From positions 1,958,891 through 2,022,890 of the forward strand of contig NZ_ML214297.1 of the NCBI RefSeq assembly GCF_004698125.1: 64,000 nt of DNA, in the 5' to 3' direction. Source of the stretch: Halosimplex halophilum. Lineage in GTDB: Archaea; Halobacteriota; Halobacteria; Halobacteriales; Haloarculaceae. The notes under the pieces were generated by a model. That model had not been told where the DNA came from and made no database searches. It was given only the letters and a program-made list of their open reading frames with translations. Made by a program: the position numbers and the translations under genes. Shown here one piece after another: positions 34,112 through 43,769 of the stretch; within the stretch, counting starts at the first letter, position 1, and the number at the start of each line of letters is the position of its first letter.

Positions 34112-36204
34112 GCCTCGGGCGGTCCTCGCAGCAGCTCGGCGGCTCCAACACCGTCGGGGACACGTTCTACCCCCTCTACCAGGTGCTGTTCGACGAGGAG
34201 GGCGACTTCGTCTCCGGCATCGAGGACAAGCTCGCCGAGGCCCGGATGGGCGACAACGTCGAGATGTACATCTCGCGGGCGCTCGCGGTCGGCACCGTCG
34301 CCGGGCTGACCCTCTGGCTGCTCGGGATGCTCCTGGGGTTCCTGCTCGTCCAGATGCTCGGCCTCGCCGAGGGGCCGCTGCTCGGGCTGCGCATCCCCGA
34401 CGCGATCGAGCCGGTCGTGCTGGCGCTGAAGGTCCCGGCGCTCGTCTTCGTCTCCGGGATCGTCTTCGGCGCCGTCGGCTTCGGCGTCGGCTTCGGGTCG
34501 CTGCTCTCGATCCCCTACTTCCGGTCGAACGCGCGCAAACGCGAGATCAACGTCCTCCTCTCCGATTCGGTCGCGTTCATGTACGCCCTCTCGGTGGGCG
34601 GGCTGAACCAGCTGGAGATCCTCCAGGCGATGGCCCAGGCCGACGACACCTACGGCGAGGTGGCCAAGGAGTTCCAGTCGATCGTCCTCGAGACGGAGTA
34701 CTTCGACACCGACTACCGGACGGCGATCCGCAACCAGTCCATCGAGACGCCCAGCGAGGAGCTGAGCCAGTTCCTCACGGACATGCTGTCGATCGTCGAC
34801 TCCGGGGGTGACATGACCTCGTTCCTCGAGGACCAGAAGGACAAGCACATGCGGACGGCCAAGCAGGAACAGCAGAAGATGCTGGACACGCTGGAGCTGT
34901 TCGGCGAGATGTACATGACCCTCTCGCTGTTCCCGCTGCTTCTCATCATCATCCTCGTCATCATGTCGATGATGTCCTCCGGGTCGAAGATGGACATGAT
35001 GGTCGGCACCGTCTACGGGCTCATCCCGCTGACCGGGGTCGGGTTCCTCGTGCTCACCTCGACGGTGACCCAGGACTCCATCGGCGACGGCTACCTCCGC
35101 CCGGACCGGGGCGACGAGCGGACCTACTCGGAGGCCGACGCCGGCTTCCTCAACCTCGGCCTCGTCGAGAGCTACACCGGCACCTACGGCGTCTTCGACC
35201 GCATCAAGAGCCGCGAGGGGACCTACCGCGCGACCCAGATCCTCCGGCGACCCCACATCTTCTTCCGCGACAACCCGCTGTACGTCCTCGGCGTGACGAT
35301 CCCGGTCACGATCGCCTTCTTCGCCGTCGTGGTCATCTTCCACATGGCGCCGATGACCATCTCCGAGCTGGTGGTCCCCCAGGGCGGGGACGTGCCCGAG
35401 GGGCTCTCGGACCCGGCGAAGCGGTGGACCTACCCCGTCATCACGGGGACGTTCATGTGGGTGTACGTCCCGATCTACCTGAACCTGCTGCCGCTGGCGG
35501 TCTTCTACGAGTGGAACCTGCGGACCCGGCGCAGCGTCATCGGCAACCTCTCGGAGAACCTCCGCAAGCTCGCCTCCGCCAACGACACCGGGATGACGCT
35601 GCTTGAGTCGATCCGGGTCGTCGCCGACACCTCCTCCGGACGGATGGCCGACGAGCTGGAGACGATGCACGCCAAGGTCAACTACGGGACCAGCCTCAAG
35701 AGCGCCCTCCGGGAGTTCAACAACAGCTACCACATCCCGCGGCTCGCCCGGACGGTCAAGCTCATCAGCGAGGCCCAGGAGGCCTCCAGCCAGATCCAGG
35801 ACGTGCTCTCGACGGCCGCCCAGGCCTCCGAGAACCAGGACGACATCGACCTCGAACGGAAGTCCCGCACCCGGATGCAGATGGTCATCATCATCATGAC
35901 CTACCTCACGCTGCTGGGCGTGATGGCGCTGCTGAAGGTCCGGTTCCTGACGGTCATGGCGGACCTCGCGACCCAGACGGGTTCCAGCGGTTCCAACAGC
36001 GCCGTGGGCGGCGGCAGCTTCAGCGGCGTCAACACGCAGATGCTCTCGGTGCTGTTCTTCCACGCCGTCGTCCTGCAGGCGCTCCTGTCGTCGTTCATCG
36101 CCGGCTACATCCGGGACGTGAACCTGCTCTCGGGCGTCAAGTTCGCGGTCATCCTCCCGACGATCGCGCTGATCGTCTGGTACGTCGTCACGCTGATGTC
36201 CTGA
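34108..36204 (+). CDS. pilC: Type IV pilus / secretion membrane platform protein (PilC/TadC-like)
   Basis: A 698-residue membrane protein with two T2SSF-type halves, residues about 155-315 and 470-625. Conserved blocks include FMYALSVGGLNQLEILQAMA and SANDTGMTLLESIRVVADTS. About eight or nine transmembrane helices are spread as pairs around these domains. It is the inner-membrane platform that couples the ATPase to the growing pilus. The pair with pilB and the pilin-like cluster after tRNA-Ala makes a coherent pilus locus. Confidence 0.92.
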   Translation: MSLGRSSQQLGGSNTVGDTFYPLYQVLFDEEGDFVSGIEDKLAEARMGDNVEMYISRALAVGTVAGLTLWLLGMLLGFLLVQMLGLAEGPLLGLRIPDAIEPVVLALKVPALVFVSGIVFGAVGFGVGFGSLLSIPYFRSNARKREINVLLSDSVAFMYALSVGGLNQLEILQAMAQADDTYGEVAKEFQSIVLETEYFDTDYRTAIRNQSIETPSEELSQFLTDMLSIVDSGGDMTSFLEDQKDKHMRTAKQEQQKMLDTLELFGEMYMTLSLFPLLLIIILVIMSMMSSGSKMDMMVGTVYGLIPLTGVGFLVLTSTVTQDSIGDGYLRPDRGDERTYSEADAGFLNLGLVESYTGTYGVFDRIKSREGTYRATQILRRPHIFFRDNPLYVLGVTIPVTIAFFAVVVIFHMAPMTISELVVPQGGDVPEGLSDPAKRWTYPVITGTFMWVYVPIYLNLLPLAVFYEWNLRTRRSVIGNLSENLRKLASANDTGMTLLESIRVVADTSSGRMADELETMHAKVNYGTSLKSALREFNNSYHIPRLARTVKLISEAQEASSQIQDVLSTAAQASENQDDIDLERKSRTRMQMVIIIMTYLTLLGVMALLKVRFLTVMADLATQTGSSGSNSAVGGGSFSGVNTQMLSVLFFHAVVLQALLSSFIAGYIRDVNLLSGVKFAVILPTIALIVWYVVTLMS

Positions 36205-36313
36205 CGGCCGCCCGCCGATATCCAGACGGCCGCTCCCGTCGTCCCTTCTCGGTTCCGCCCGCGCCTGCAGCGGCCGGGCCAACGCTCAGGTGCGCGAGCG
36301 GGCAACCGCCTCC

Positions 36314-36556
36314 ATGGAGGCACCCAGCGAACTCCGGTCGGCGGCGGCAGACGACGACGACATCGCCATCACTCGCCGCGAGCGCGACGGCGAGGCCGTC
36401 GTCGTGGTCGACTTCGGCGAGGGCGTCGACGCACAGCTCGACGTCCTCGGCGACACCGCCATCGTCGTCGCCGGCGACCGCCAGTTCGAGTTCGAGATCG
36501 CCGACGAAGTGACCGACCTGTCGGTCAACGACGGGATGCTCACGATCCGGTCGTGA
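36314..36556 (+). CDS. Small Hsp20-like (DUF7127) protein
   Basis: An 80-residue protein, almost all beta: AITRRERDGEAVVVVDFGEG, then AQLDVLGDTAIVVAGD and FEFEIADEVTDLSVNDGML. The pattern resembles an alpha-crystallin/Hsp20-like sandwich in the haloarchaeal DUF7127 family. The ATG at 36314 is used rather than one 24 bases upstream because the conserved part starts here. Convergent with the lipoprotein gene. A chaperone role is only suggested by the fold. Confidence 0.65.
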   Translation: MEAPSELRSAAADDDDIAITRRERDGEAVVVVDFGEGVDAQLDVLGDTAIVVAGDRQFEFEIADEVTDLSVNDGMLTIRS

Positions 36557-36605
36557 GGTCCGCCGGCGCCGACTCGCCCGACCGCCCGCCGGTCCGCTCC
36601 GCCGT

Positions 36606-37583
36606 TCAGCCGCTCGCGGGAGTCCCGGCGGGCGACCCGTCGAGTTCGTCCGTCGGCGTCGGCGCGGCGGTGCCGTTCGACGACGGCGTCGCGGTACCGT
36701 CCGGCGCCGCCGCACCGGTCCCGTTCGGAGTTGCAGTTCCGTCGGGCGTCGCCGTTCCCGCCGGTGTCGCGCCGGGGTCGACGCGCGTGGGGGTCGACCG
36801 CCGCGGGACCTCGCCGAGCCAGTCGGGCGGGGTCGGGCTCGACTCGCCCAGGCGGCTGTAGTCGTAGCGCATGGTGACCCGCGCGCGCTCGCCGTCGACG
36901 ACCCGGTCGTACTCGGCGGCCATCGACCGCACGAACCCCTCGGGCGTGACGTAGGCGGTCGCGCTGAACTCGGAGATCGTCGCCTCCGCGGGCCCGACGG
37001 CCGGCGGCGGGCCGCCGGCCGCGTACAGCCGGTAGTACGTGCGGTTCCGTCGCTCGACGGTCGACACGGCGACGGTCCGGTCGGTGAACATCTGCCGGAC
37101 CGGCACGGTCGCGAAGTCGTAGTCCTCCGCCCGGCCCGGCAGCGGGAGCAGGTCGTACCTGGTGTCCCCGGCCTCGACCGCCCGCAGGTACCCGCCCGTC
37201 GCGTTGACGTACAGCGAGACGTTGCGCCCGGTCGCGCCCCGGGTCTGCGAGACGGTGAACGTCTCCCGGCCGACGACGAGTCGCCGGACGAGCCGGTCCC
37301 CGTCGGCCCCGTCCGTGTCGTAGCTGACGGACCAGGTGTAGGTCCTGTTCGTCAGGTAGGCGGCGTGTGCGCGGGTGAGCGCGCCGGCGTCGACGGTCCC
37401 GTTGGCCAGCACGCCCGGCGGGAGGTCGTCGGGGAGCGTCCGGGTCGGCGTCGGCCCGTCGGTGACCGGGACGGGCGTCACGGTCTCTGTCGGCCCGCGC
37501 CGGGGGTCGTCGCTCCCGAACGGGACGGCGCTACACCCGGCCACCAACACGAGCGTCACGACGACTGCGGCCCCCCGTCGCAT
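36606..37583 (-). CDS. Secreted lipoprotein, DUF7537-like
   Basis: A 325-residue lipoprotein with the lipobox LVLVAGCSAVP (Cys at about residue 17). A Thr/Pro linker comes after it, then a mixed alpha/beta domain of about 210 residues with repeated NRTYTW, YLRAVEAGDTRYD and TYYRLYAAGG motifs. The last 70 residues are a Thr/Pro/Gly tail (TPAGTATPDGTATP). Such proteins sit on the outer face of haloarchaeal membranes; ligands are unknown. The ATG at 37583 is chosen because it gives the proper signal. Confidence 0.75.
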   Translation of the reverse strand: MRRGAAVVVTLVLVAGCSAVPFGSDDPRRGPTETVTPVPVTDGPTPTRTLPDDLPPGVLANGTVDAGALTRAHAAYLTNRTYTWSVSYDTDGADGDRLVRRLVVGRETFTVSQTRGATGRNVSLYVNATGGYLRAVEAGDTRYDLLPLPGRAEDYDFATVPVRQMFTDRTVAVSTVERRNRTYYRLYAAGGPPPAVGPAEATISEFSATAYVTPEGFVRSMAAEYDRVVDGERARVTMRYDYSRLGESSPTPPDWLGEVPRRSTPTRVDPGATPAGTATPDGTATPNGTGAAAPDGTATPSSNGTAAPTPTDELDGSPAGTPASG

Positions 37584-37671
37584 CACTCCCGCTTGGGCCC
37601 TGGTGCACAATACGCCTTCGACGCCGAGATGCGAGCCCTCATGCCGGTCCGGCCCCTGGGACCGCCGAGCC

Positions 37672-37920
37672 ATGGCCGACGACCTCGACCTGCGGGCGTA
37701 CAGGCGCGGACCGAAGCGCTACGTGCTGTGGTCGACGCGTGTCTCGGACGCGCTGCTCGACGACGTGTCGCGCGAAGAACTCGTCGAGTGGGTCCTGCAC
37801 AGGCGGCCCGACGCCACGCGCGCCGAGATCGAGGCGCTCGTCGACGCCGCCGACGACCGCGCCGCGACCGACGCCAGCGACACCTACGAGGAGTCGCCGG
37901 ACTGGCTGGCCGGGAACTGA
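37672..37920 (+). CDS. Small hypothetical protein
   Basis: An 82-residue charged protein (LDLRAYRRGPKRYVLWSTRV, then SREELVEWVLHRRPDATRAE and an acidic end). It looks predominantly helical and has no signal or membrane segment. It sits between the divergent lipoprotein gene and tRNA-Ala. I do not recognise the family; the even charge patterning suggests a genuine gene. Confidence 0.6.
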   Translation: MADDLDLRAYRRGPKRYVLWSTRVSDALLDDVSREELVEWVLHRRPDATRAEIEALVDAADDRAATDASDTYEESPDWLAGN

Positions 37921-37981
37921 CTCGCCGCACCCGACAGCGAGCCACCGGCTCGCGAAGAACGCTCCGCCGGAGAAGGTGGCA

Positions 37982-38053
37982 TGGACTCGCCGGGATTTGA
38001 ACCCGGGGCCTTCCCCGTGCCAGGGGGATGATCTACCACTGATCTACGAGCCC
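37982..38053 (-). tRNA. tRNA-Ala(GGC)
   Basis: On the minus strand GGGCTCG pairs with CGAGTCC, giving a G3:U70 wobble pair, the alanine identity element. The anticodon arm TCCCC-CTGGCAC-GGGGA has GGC at 34-36. The T-arm CCGGGTTCAAATCCCGG is standard and the discriminator is A. Length is 72 nt with no intron and no encoded CCA. Confidence 0.96.
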
Positions 38054-38285
38054 GCACGCAAATCACGGTAGCCGGGTCTGTTTCATAAACCCATCGAAGC
38101 GCCGGAGCTTCGCCAGCGACTACCACGCGCGTAGTGTCAGCCGCACGAACTCTGCAGTATCAAATACTGTAACGAGGGGCCAACGGATATAACCGGGAAT
38201 CGCGTTGCTCGGGACAGACACGGTTCGGTCCGGGCGTCGCTCGGGGGACGACGGCGGCGCCCGCGGCGACCGTCGGAAACACACG

Positions 38286-38897
38286 ATGTCAGCATTCGGG
38301 GACAGCACCGGGTCCGCGACGCGGGCCGGGGACGCACGGCGGATCGGGAGCGACGAGCGACGCGACCGGCGTGGACAGACGACGCTGGACTTCGCCATCG
38401 GGACGAGTCTCTTCCTGTTGACGCTCGTCTTCGTGGTGGCGTTCGTCCCGGGGATGCTGGAGCCGTTCGCGGGCGGGGCCCAGTCGGAGACGCCGGCGGT
38501 CAACCGGGTCGCCGACGGGCTGACCCAGGGGACGCTGGGCAACGCGAGCGCGCCGTACGTCCTCGACGAGACGTGTACCGTCGAGCTGTTCACGGCCGGG
38601 GTCCCGGCCCAGTGTCGCTACGACGGGGCGACGCTGTCCGACAGGGTCGGGGTCCTCCAGCGGACGCCGGTGAACGTGACGATCCGGGGGGACCTGGACG
38701 GCTCGGGCACCGACAGCATCCTCTGCTGGGACACGAGCGTCCCCGGCGGGCAACTGGCCGAGCGGGGGGAGTCCGGGTGTGGCCCGCTGTTAACCGGCGG
38801 ATCCAACCCCGCCGGGAGCGGCGGGAAGACCGTCAGCGCGCGGCGGGTCGCGCTGCTCGACGGGGAGGACGTGACCGTGGAGGTGGTGATGTGGTGA
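38286..38897 (+). CDS. Pilin-like protein, DUF7287-like
   Basis: A 203-residue protein. After 30 polar, basic residues comes GQTTLDFAIGTSLFLLTLVF, the pattern of a type III (prepilin-like) signal in which the peptidase cuts before a hydrophobic assembly helix. The extracytoplasmic part has four cysteines and a Gly/Ser-rich end. It is the first of five pilin-like genes on this strand, and its stop overlaps the next GTG start (GTGA at 38894). Such proteins may be minor pilins or pseudopilins for the pilB/pilC machine upstream. Confidence 0.72.
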   Translation: MSAFGDSTGSATRAGDARRIGSDERRDRRGQTTLDFAIGTSLFLLTLVFVVAFVPGMLEPFAGGAQSETPAVNRVADGLTQGTLGNASAPYVLDETCTVELFTAGVPAQCRYDGATLSDRVGVLQRTPVNVTIRGDLDGSGTDSILCWDTSVPGGQLAERGESGCGPLLTGGSNPAGSGGKTVSARRVALLDGEDVTVEVVMW

Positions 38898-39544
38898 CGC
38901 CGCAGCGTCCGCCGCGTCGCGGGGCCGGGGAGGCCCCCGGCCGGCGCGGGGCGCGCGGGGACCGCGGGCAGGCCCACACGCTGGAGGGCGTCGTGGCGAG
39001 TCTGATACTGCTGTCGGCGGTGGTGTTCGCGCTGGAGATGACGGCCGTGACGCCGCTGTCGGCGAGCACGTCCAGCCAGCACATCGAGAACCAGCAGGAG
39101 GCGACGGCGCGGGGCGTGCTCGCGTCGGCGGCCGAGACGGGCGCGCTGGAGCGGGCCGTGCTGTCGTGGGACGAGACGAGCGAGCAGTTCCACGAGACGA
39201 GCGACCTGGGATATTTCACGTCGGACGCGCCGCCGAACGACTTCGGCGACATGCTCGACCGGTCGTTCAACCGCCGGGGGGTCGCCTACAACATCTACCT
39301 GCAGTACCGGGACGACGACGGGACCCCCGACAGCCGGCGGTACGCCTATCAGGGCCGGCCGAGCGACAACGCCGTCCAGGCCACGTGGACGCTGACGCTG
39401 TTCGAGAACGACCGGATACGTGACGCGGACGGGGACCCGACGGGGACGGCGGTCAGCGAGGAGTCGACGTTCTTCGCGCCGCCGGCGTCCGACGGCGCGG
39501 TGTACAACGTCGTCCGCGTGGAGGTGGTCGTGTGGCGGATCTGA
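38894..39544 (+). CDS. Pilin-like protein, DUF7288-like
   Basis: A 216-residue protein with GQAHTLEGVVASLILLSAVV after an Arg/Gly-rich leader, a QxxxLE-type class III signal. The extracytoplasmic region includes NRRGVAYNIYLQYRDDDG and a closing strand (NVVRVEVVVW). Starts available are GTG at 38891 and 38894; the second gives a GTGA overlap with the preceding gene. It overlaps the next gene by 13 bases. Confidence 0.7.
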   Translation: MTPQRPPRRGAGEAPGRRGARGDRGQAHTLEGVVASLILLSAVVFALEMTAVTPLSASTSSQHIENQQEATARGVLASAAETGALERAVLSWDETSEQFHETSDLGYFTSDAPPNDFGDMLDRSFNRRGVAYNIYLQYRDDDGTPDSRRYAYQGRPSDNAVQATWTLTLFENDRIRDADGDPTGTAVSEESTFFAPPASDGAVYNVVRVEVVVWRI

Positions 39545-40488
39545 GCCCCGCCGGGCGGGCCGGAGGCGCTCGCTCCGCGGGAGCGGGCGCGGGCGGTCGG
39601 TCCGGTCGCGACCGCGCGCAGCTCATCCTCGTCGGGGCGTTCGCGCTGGCGGTCATCTTCGTCGCGCTGGCGCTGGTGATGAACGCGGCCATCTACACGG
39701 AGAACCTGGCGACCCGCAGCGAGTCGGCGGGGACGGCCGACGCCCACGCGTTCGAGCGCGCGACGACGACGGCCGCCGAGCGGGCGTTCCGCTACGCACA
39801 CGAGGTCAACGCCAGCGACTCCAGCGGCCACGCGGCGCTCGAACGGAACGTCACGCAGGCGATGCACGCCTACCACAACGTGACCCGGACCCAGCAGGCC
39901 GCGGGGGGACAGCTCGTCGACGTGACGGTCGCGTCGACGCCAGCGGGCGCGAACATCACGGAGACGGACACGGTGTTCGAGAGTCCCGACGGCGGCAACC
40001 CCGACTGGACGGTCGCGAGCGACGTGACCGGAACCCGGTCGTTCCGGCTCGACGTGGAAGACTGGAACGGCGGGCCGGACGACGAGCTGTGGGTCGTCGC
40101 CGGCGACGCGAACGACTGGTACCTGAACGTCTCCAACGACGGCGGTCAGTGGGAGGTCGGCGTCAACGAGTCGGCGACCTACACGGCCTGCACGACGACG
40201 GGGGCCAGCGACGTGGAGATCGACTTCTCGGAGGGGACGGTCAACGGCGACGAGTGCGCGGCGCTGACCCTCGGCGACGTGGGCGGGCCCTACGACCTGA
40301 AGATACGGAACGGGTCGGTCGCCGACGGGGACTACACGGTCGTCGTCGACGGCAACCCCGGGTCGGCGCTGACGACGACCGAGTACGACGAGGTGCTCTA
40401 CGCGATGACCGTCGACCTGACCTACCGGACGCCGGAGCTGCAGTACCGGACGACGATCCGGGTCGCCCCGGGTGAGACCGATGGGTGA
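39532..40488 (+). CDS. Pilin-like protein, DUF7261-like
   Basis: A 318-residue protein. DRAQLILVGAFALAVIFVAL is the hydrophobic assembly helix after a short Arg/Gly-rich leader. A long predicted coiled region (about 60-130) and a beta-rich domain with potential N-glycosylation sequons follow (NVT, NAS, NIT, NVS, NES, NGS). GTG start, overlapping both neighbours. It is likely a surface-exposed pilus component. Confidence 0.7.
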   Translation: MADLSPAGRAGGARSAGAGAGGRSGRDRAQLILVGAFALAVIFVALALVMNAAIYTENLATRSESAGTADAHAFERATTTAAERAFRYAHEVNASDSSGHAALERNVTQAMHAYHNVTRTQQAAGGQLVDVTVASTPAGANITETDTVFESPDGGNPDWTVASDVTGTRSFRLDVEDWNGGPDDELWVVAGDANDWYLNVSNDGGQWEVGVNESATYTACTTTGASDVEIDFSEGTVNGDECAALTLGDVGGPYDLKIRNGSVADGDYTVVVDGNPGSALTTTEYDEVLYAMTVDLTYRTPELQYRTTIRVAPGETDG

Positions 40489-41011
40489 CCCGCCGCCGCG
40501 GCGTCGCGGCCGCGCCCGCGGTCACAGGGCAGCGACCGCGAGCGGCGGTCGCGAGCGCACGGTCGGGATCCCGGGGCTGCGCGGCCAGTCGACCGCGCTG
40601 GAGTACACGCTCTCGCTGGCGGTGGCGTCGCTGGTCATCACCGGTCTGTTCCTCGCGGCGGGCGAGTTCGTCACCGACCAGCGCGACGGGGTCGTCCGGA
40701 CCGAACTGGGCGTCGTCGGCGAGCAGCTGGCCGGCGAGGTCGCCGCGGCCGACCGGCTGGTCCGGGCCAGCGACACCGACTCGCTGTCGCTCGAGGCGTC
40801 GCTCCCGGAGACGGTCGCGGGCGCGAGCTACACGATCGCGGTCGACGACAGGGCCACCGGGCAGTGGCTCAACCTCACCTCTCAGGATCCGGATATCACG
40901 GTGACGGTCCGGCTGGAGACCGAAACCGACCTCCGCCCGGACACCGTGCCGGGCGGGCGGGTCACCCTGGTCTACGACGCGGGTGCCGACCGCCTGGAGG
41001 TGCGCGGATGA
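40481..41011 (+). CDS. Pilin-like protein, DUF7266-like
   Basis: A 176-residue protein with the class III type signal GQSTALEYTLSLAVASLVIT following a basic leader. A helix and a beta-rich C-terminal domain (VTVRLETETDLRPD) come after it. The ATG at 40481 overlaps the previous stop by eight bases and the stop overlaps the next ATG by four. The glutamate in LEY at position +5 of the helix resembles the Glu5 of type IV pilins. Confidence 0.7.
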   Translation: MGDPPPRRRGRARGHRAATASGGRERTVGIPGLRGQSTALEYTLSLAVASLVITGLFLAAGEFVTDQRDGVVRTELGVVGEQLAGEVAAADRLVRASDTDSLSLEASLPETVAGASYTIAVDDRATGQWLNLTSQDPDITVTVRLETETDLRPDTVPGGRVTLVYDAGADRLEVRG

Positions 41012-41844
41012 CGCCGCGTCGACCGCCCGGAGCGGCCGAACGGCGGAGCGACAGCGGCTGGGGCCGGGTCGGACCGGGCGAACGGGGATCGGAGGAGCGG
41101 GGCGTCAGCGACCTGGTCGGTTTCGTGCTGGTGTTCTCGCTGATCGCGGCGGTCGTCTCGATCGTGTCGCTGGCGGGGCTGGCCTCGCTCGAGGACGCGC
41201 GCGACGCCCAGCAGACGGACAACGCGGAGCTGGCGATGGAGGTCCTCTCGGACAACGTCGCCGACATCACCGAGCGGGGCGCGCCCAGTCGCGCGACCGA
41301 GATCAGCCTGTCGGACGCGTCGCTCACGCTCGCCGACCCGATCCAGATCGAGGTCCGCGACCCGACCGGACCGCCCGACGAGTCGTTCCTGACGACCCGG
41401 ACGTTCAACGTCCGGCCGATCGTCTACGACGACGGCGACACGCAGCTGGTGTACGTGATGGGCGCGATCTTCCGGGACGAGCGGCAGGGCGGAACGGTCG
41501 TCCAGCCGTGGTCGCCGGTCGTCGACGCGGACCGGATGATGGTCCAGGTCGTCAACACGGGCTCGGCGACCGACGGCCTGCAGCTGATCGAGAGTTCGAC
41601 GGTGCTGGTGCGGGCCAACGCCAACCAGCGCGTCGTCGTCGCCGCGGACGAGACGGGCGCCTACGAGGACATCCGGATCAACGTCACGTCGCCGCGGCGC
41701 GACCTCTGGAACCGGATGCTCGACGACCACCCCGCGATGGACTGTTCGACGGCCGGCCCGGAGACGGTCGAGTGCGAGGTCACCGTCGACCCGCAGGACC
41801 TGTACGTCGTCGAACACCGGATCGCGGTCGACTTCGAGAAGTGA
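41008..41844 (+). CDS. Pilin-like protein, DUF7289-like (short form)
   Basis: A 278-residue protein. GVSDLVGFVLVFSLIAAVVS is its N-terminal assembly helix, preceded by a basic/Glu-rich leader. The rest is a beta-rich extracytoplasmic domain with one N-glycosylation sequon (NVT) and two cysteines close to the C-terminus (MDCSTAGPETVECEV). It ends the run of five coupled genes. Confidence 0.7.
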   Translation: MTPRRPPGAAERRSDSGWGRVGPGERGSEERGVSDLVGFVLVFSLIAAVVSIVSLAGLASLEDARDAQQTDNAELAMEVLSDNVADITERGAPSRATEISLSDASLTLADPIQIEVRDPTGPPDESFLTTRTFNVRPIVYDDGDTQLVYVMGAIFRDERQGGTVVQPWSPVVDADRMMVQVVNTGSATDGLQLIESSTVLVRANANQRVVVAADETGAYEDIRINVTSPRRDLWNRMLDDHPAMDCSTAGPETVECEVTVDPQDLYVVEHRIAVDFEK

Positions 41845-41954
41845 GCGCCGGTTCGCCCTGCGGGAGGTGTAGCCCGGATACGGAGCTGAGGCCGGGAGAC
41901 AGGACTGGGACTCGGATACAGGACTGAGGTCCGAATACTGGGCCCGAGCGTCGG

Positions 41955-43346
41955 CTACGGGCTCGTGACGTTGACGGGGTTGACCGTCACGTGGAGGTAC
42001 GTGAGCTTGGTCACGTCGCCGGTCAGGTCGAGGTCCACGTCTTCGATCGACTCGTCGTAGTGGAAGTCGTTGGGCTTGCCGCTGATGTGGATGCTCTTGC
42101 AGTTCGCGCCGCCCTCAAAGTACCCCTTCCCGCTGAGGTGACAGTGCGAGCCCGGCGCGTAGATGAACCCCGTGAACGCCCGGTTCCCGGTGACGTGCAT
42201 GTCGCCGTCGGAGTGGACGACGACGCGGAACGCGCTCGGGTCGCCGCCGTCGTTCAGGTCGGAGCCGATGGTGAAGTCGTCCCTGACGAGGACGGTGGTC
42301 GCGTTGTCGCCGGTGACGGAGACGGAACTCGGTTCGAACGCCCCGTCGACGACGACGGTCACGTCGCCGTCGGAGGTGTCCACGTCCAGGGTCTCGTCGA
42401 ACGGGCCGTTGGAGTAGTAGGTCCCCGAGCTGGAGATGCTGTCGAACGGGGTCGAGGTGTCACAGCCCCCGGCCTCGCACTCCTCGATCCGGTCTTCGAT
42501 CTTCGAGTCCGCCAGCGGGTACTGGACGCCGGTCTCGTAGGGTTCGGGTGCGCTCCGTCCGCTGCCGGTGATCCCGGCGGGGTCGGTCGTCGCGAGGATG
42601 TCGTTGAACTCCTCGTTGAACGGGACCACCAGTTCGGTCCGGGCGGTCTCGTTGGCGTGGTCGTAGTAGACGGTCCCGTCGGTGCGCTGTTCGAAGTACC
42701 GCCCCCACGCCTGGTAGAACTCGCTGTGGACGGTGACGTTGACCCGCCCCCGGTCCAGCGGGTTGACGAAGTCGTTGGTCCCGGTCGTGTTCGGGTACCT
42801 GATCGAGGTGGGGCCGTCCCTGGTCACCCTGGCGCCGGACCCGAGCGTCGGGGAGCCGTCGACGCGGATGATCGGGAGCGTCAGCGTCTGCTGGCGGAAG
42901 TGAAACTCCGGCGGCGACAGCATCGAGACGCCGCCCTCCGTCCGCTTCCAGACGCCGCCGCCCTGGTAGGCGATCGCCGTCCGGTCGTTCTCGTAGGCGA
43001 CCGCGCCCATGGTGACGTTGACGACCGTCTCGGTCGTCCCCGTCGACTGGTTCCTGATGGAGACGTTCATCCAGCCCCGGTCGCCGTCGACGTAGTACCC
43101 CGAATCCTCGCCGGTGGCCAGCCCGACCCCCTGGGAACTCGTGCTGCCCAGCGCGACCATCGCGCTCCGGGAGTCGAACTGCGTCAGCGCCTTCTCCGCG
43201 CGACTCGTGTCCAGCTGCCCGCGCGTGTCGTCCAGCGCCGTCGCCCCGACCGTGACGACGACCGCCGTTCCCCCGACGACGATCGCGAACAGCAGCGCGA
43301 TCCCCAGCACGCTGCTCACGCCCCGCCTGTCGTGACTCGTCGGCAT
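41955..43346 (-). CDS. Large pilin-like protein, DUF7289-like
   Basis: A 463-residue protein. RRGVSSVLGIALLFAIVVGG provides the assembly helix. A long extracytoplasmic region rich in beta strands and N-glycosylation sequons follows (NVS, NQS, NVT, NTT, NVT, NET, NAT, NVT). Near the C-terminus, successive short strands such as DVTVVVDGAF, DDFTIGS and GDMHVTGNRAF suggest a beta-helix or polymer-forming repeat. It faces the other pilin-like genes (convergent with them). The ATG at 43346 is chosen from several because it leaves a short basic leader. Confidence 0.72.
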   Translation of the reverse strand: MPTSHDRRGVSSVLGIALLFAIVVGGTAVVVTVGATALDDTRGQLDTSRAEKALTQFDSRSAMVALGSTSSQGVGLATGEDSGYYVDGDRGWMNVSIRNQSTGTTETVVNVTMGAVAYENDRTAIAYQGGGVWKRTEGGVSMLSPPEFHFRQQTLTLPIIRVDGSPTLGSGARVTRDGPTSIRYPNTTGTNDFVNPLDRGRVNVTVHSEFYQAWGRYFEQRTDGTVYYDHANETARTELVVPFNEEFNDILATTDPAGITGSGRSAPEPYETGVQYPLADSKIEDRIEECEAGGCDTSTPFDSISSSGTYYSNGPFDETLDVDTSDGDVTVVVDGAFEPSSVSVTGDNATTVLVRDDFTIGSDLNDGGDPSAFRVVVHSDGDMHVTGNRAFTGFIYAPGSHCHLSGKGYFEGGANCKSIHISGKPNDFHYDESIEDVDLDLTGDVTKLTYLHVTVNPVNVTSP

Positions 43347-43769
43347 CTGTCCCCCGTTCCGCCCCGGGGTCAATAAGCACGCGGACCTGGATATCAGATT
43401 TGAAAATTCTATTATTCGATAGTTGATACGATGTCGCCGTCCCCGTCCCGAAGCGTCCGGTCGGGCGGGGGCGGGGGCGGGGGCGCGGACACTCGGGTCC
43501 CGGTGAGGCGGTGGACGGTCGCGGGCTCGCCCGGGGGCGATGGAAACTGTTTAGTGTCGCAGGCGGGACTCTCCGGTGGGAACGCACGACCGCAAATCTG
43601 ACTCGCTGTGTCCTTGCACAGCTCGGGATTGCGGCCGTGTTCGCGCCGATCCGTCCGTTTCGCTCCCGCGAAACGCGCGGCGCACACACGCATCGCGCGG
43701 TCGAGGCCGCGGCACCCGCCGCGGACCCGCGACCGGCGACCAGCGGTCAGTCGCGTTCCAACCACAACT
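43347..43769. promoter_or_regulatory. 423-base divergent intergenic region
   Basis: No gene is supported. The stretch about 43401-43430 is the only AT-rich part (ATTCTATTATTCGATAG) and probably carries the promoter of the minus-strand pilin-like gene. No clear TATA box was found for rps15. Confidence 0.45.
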
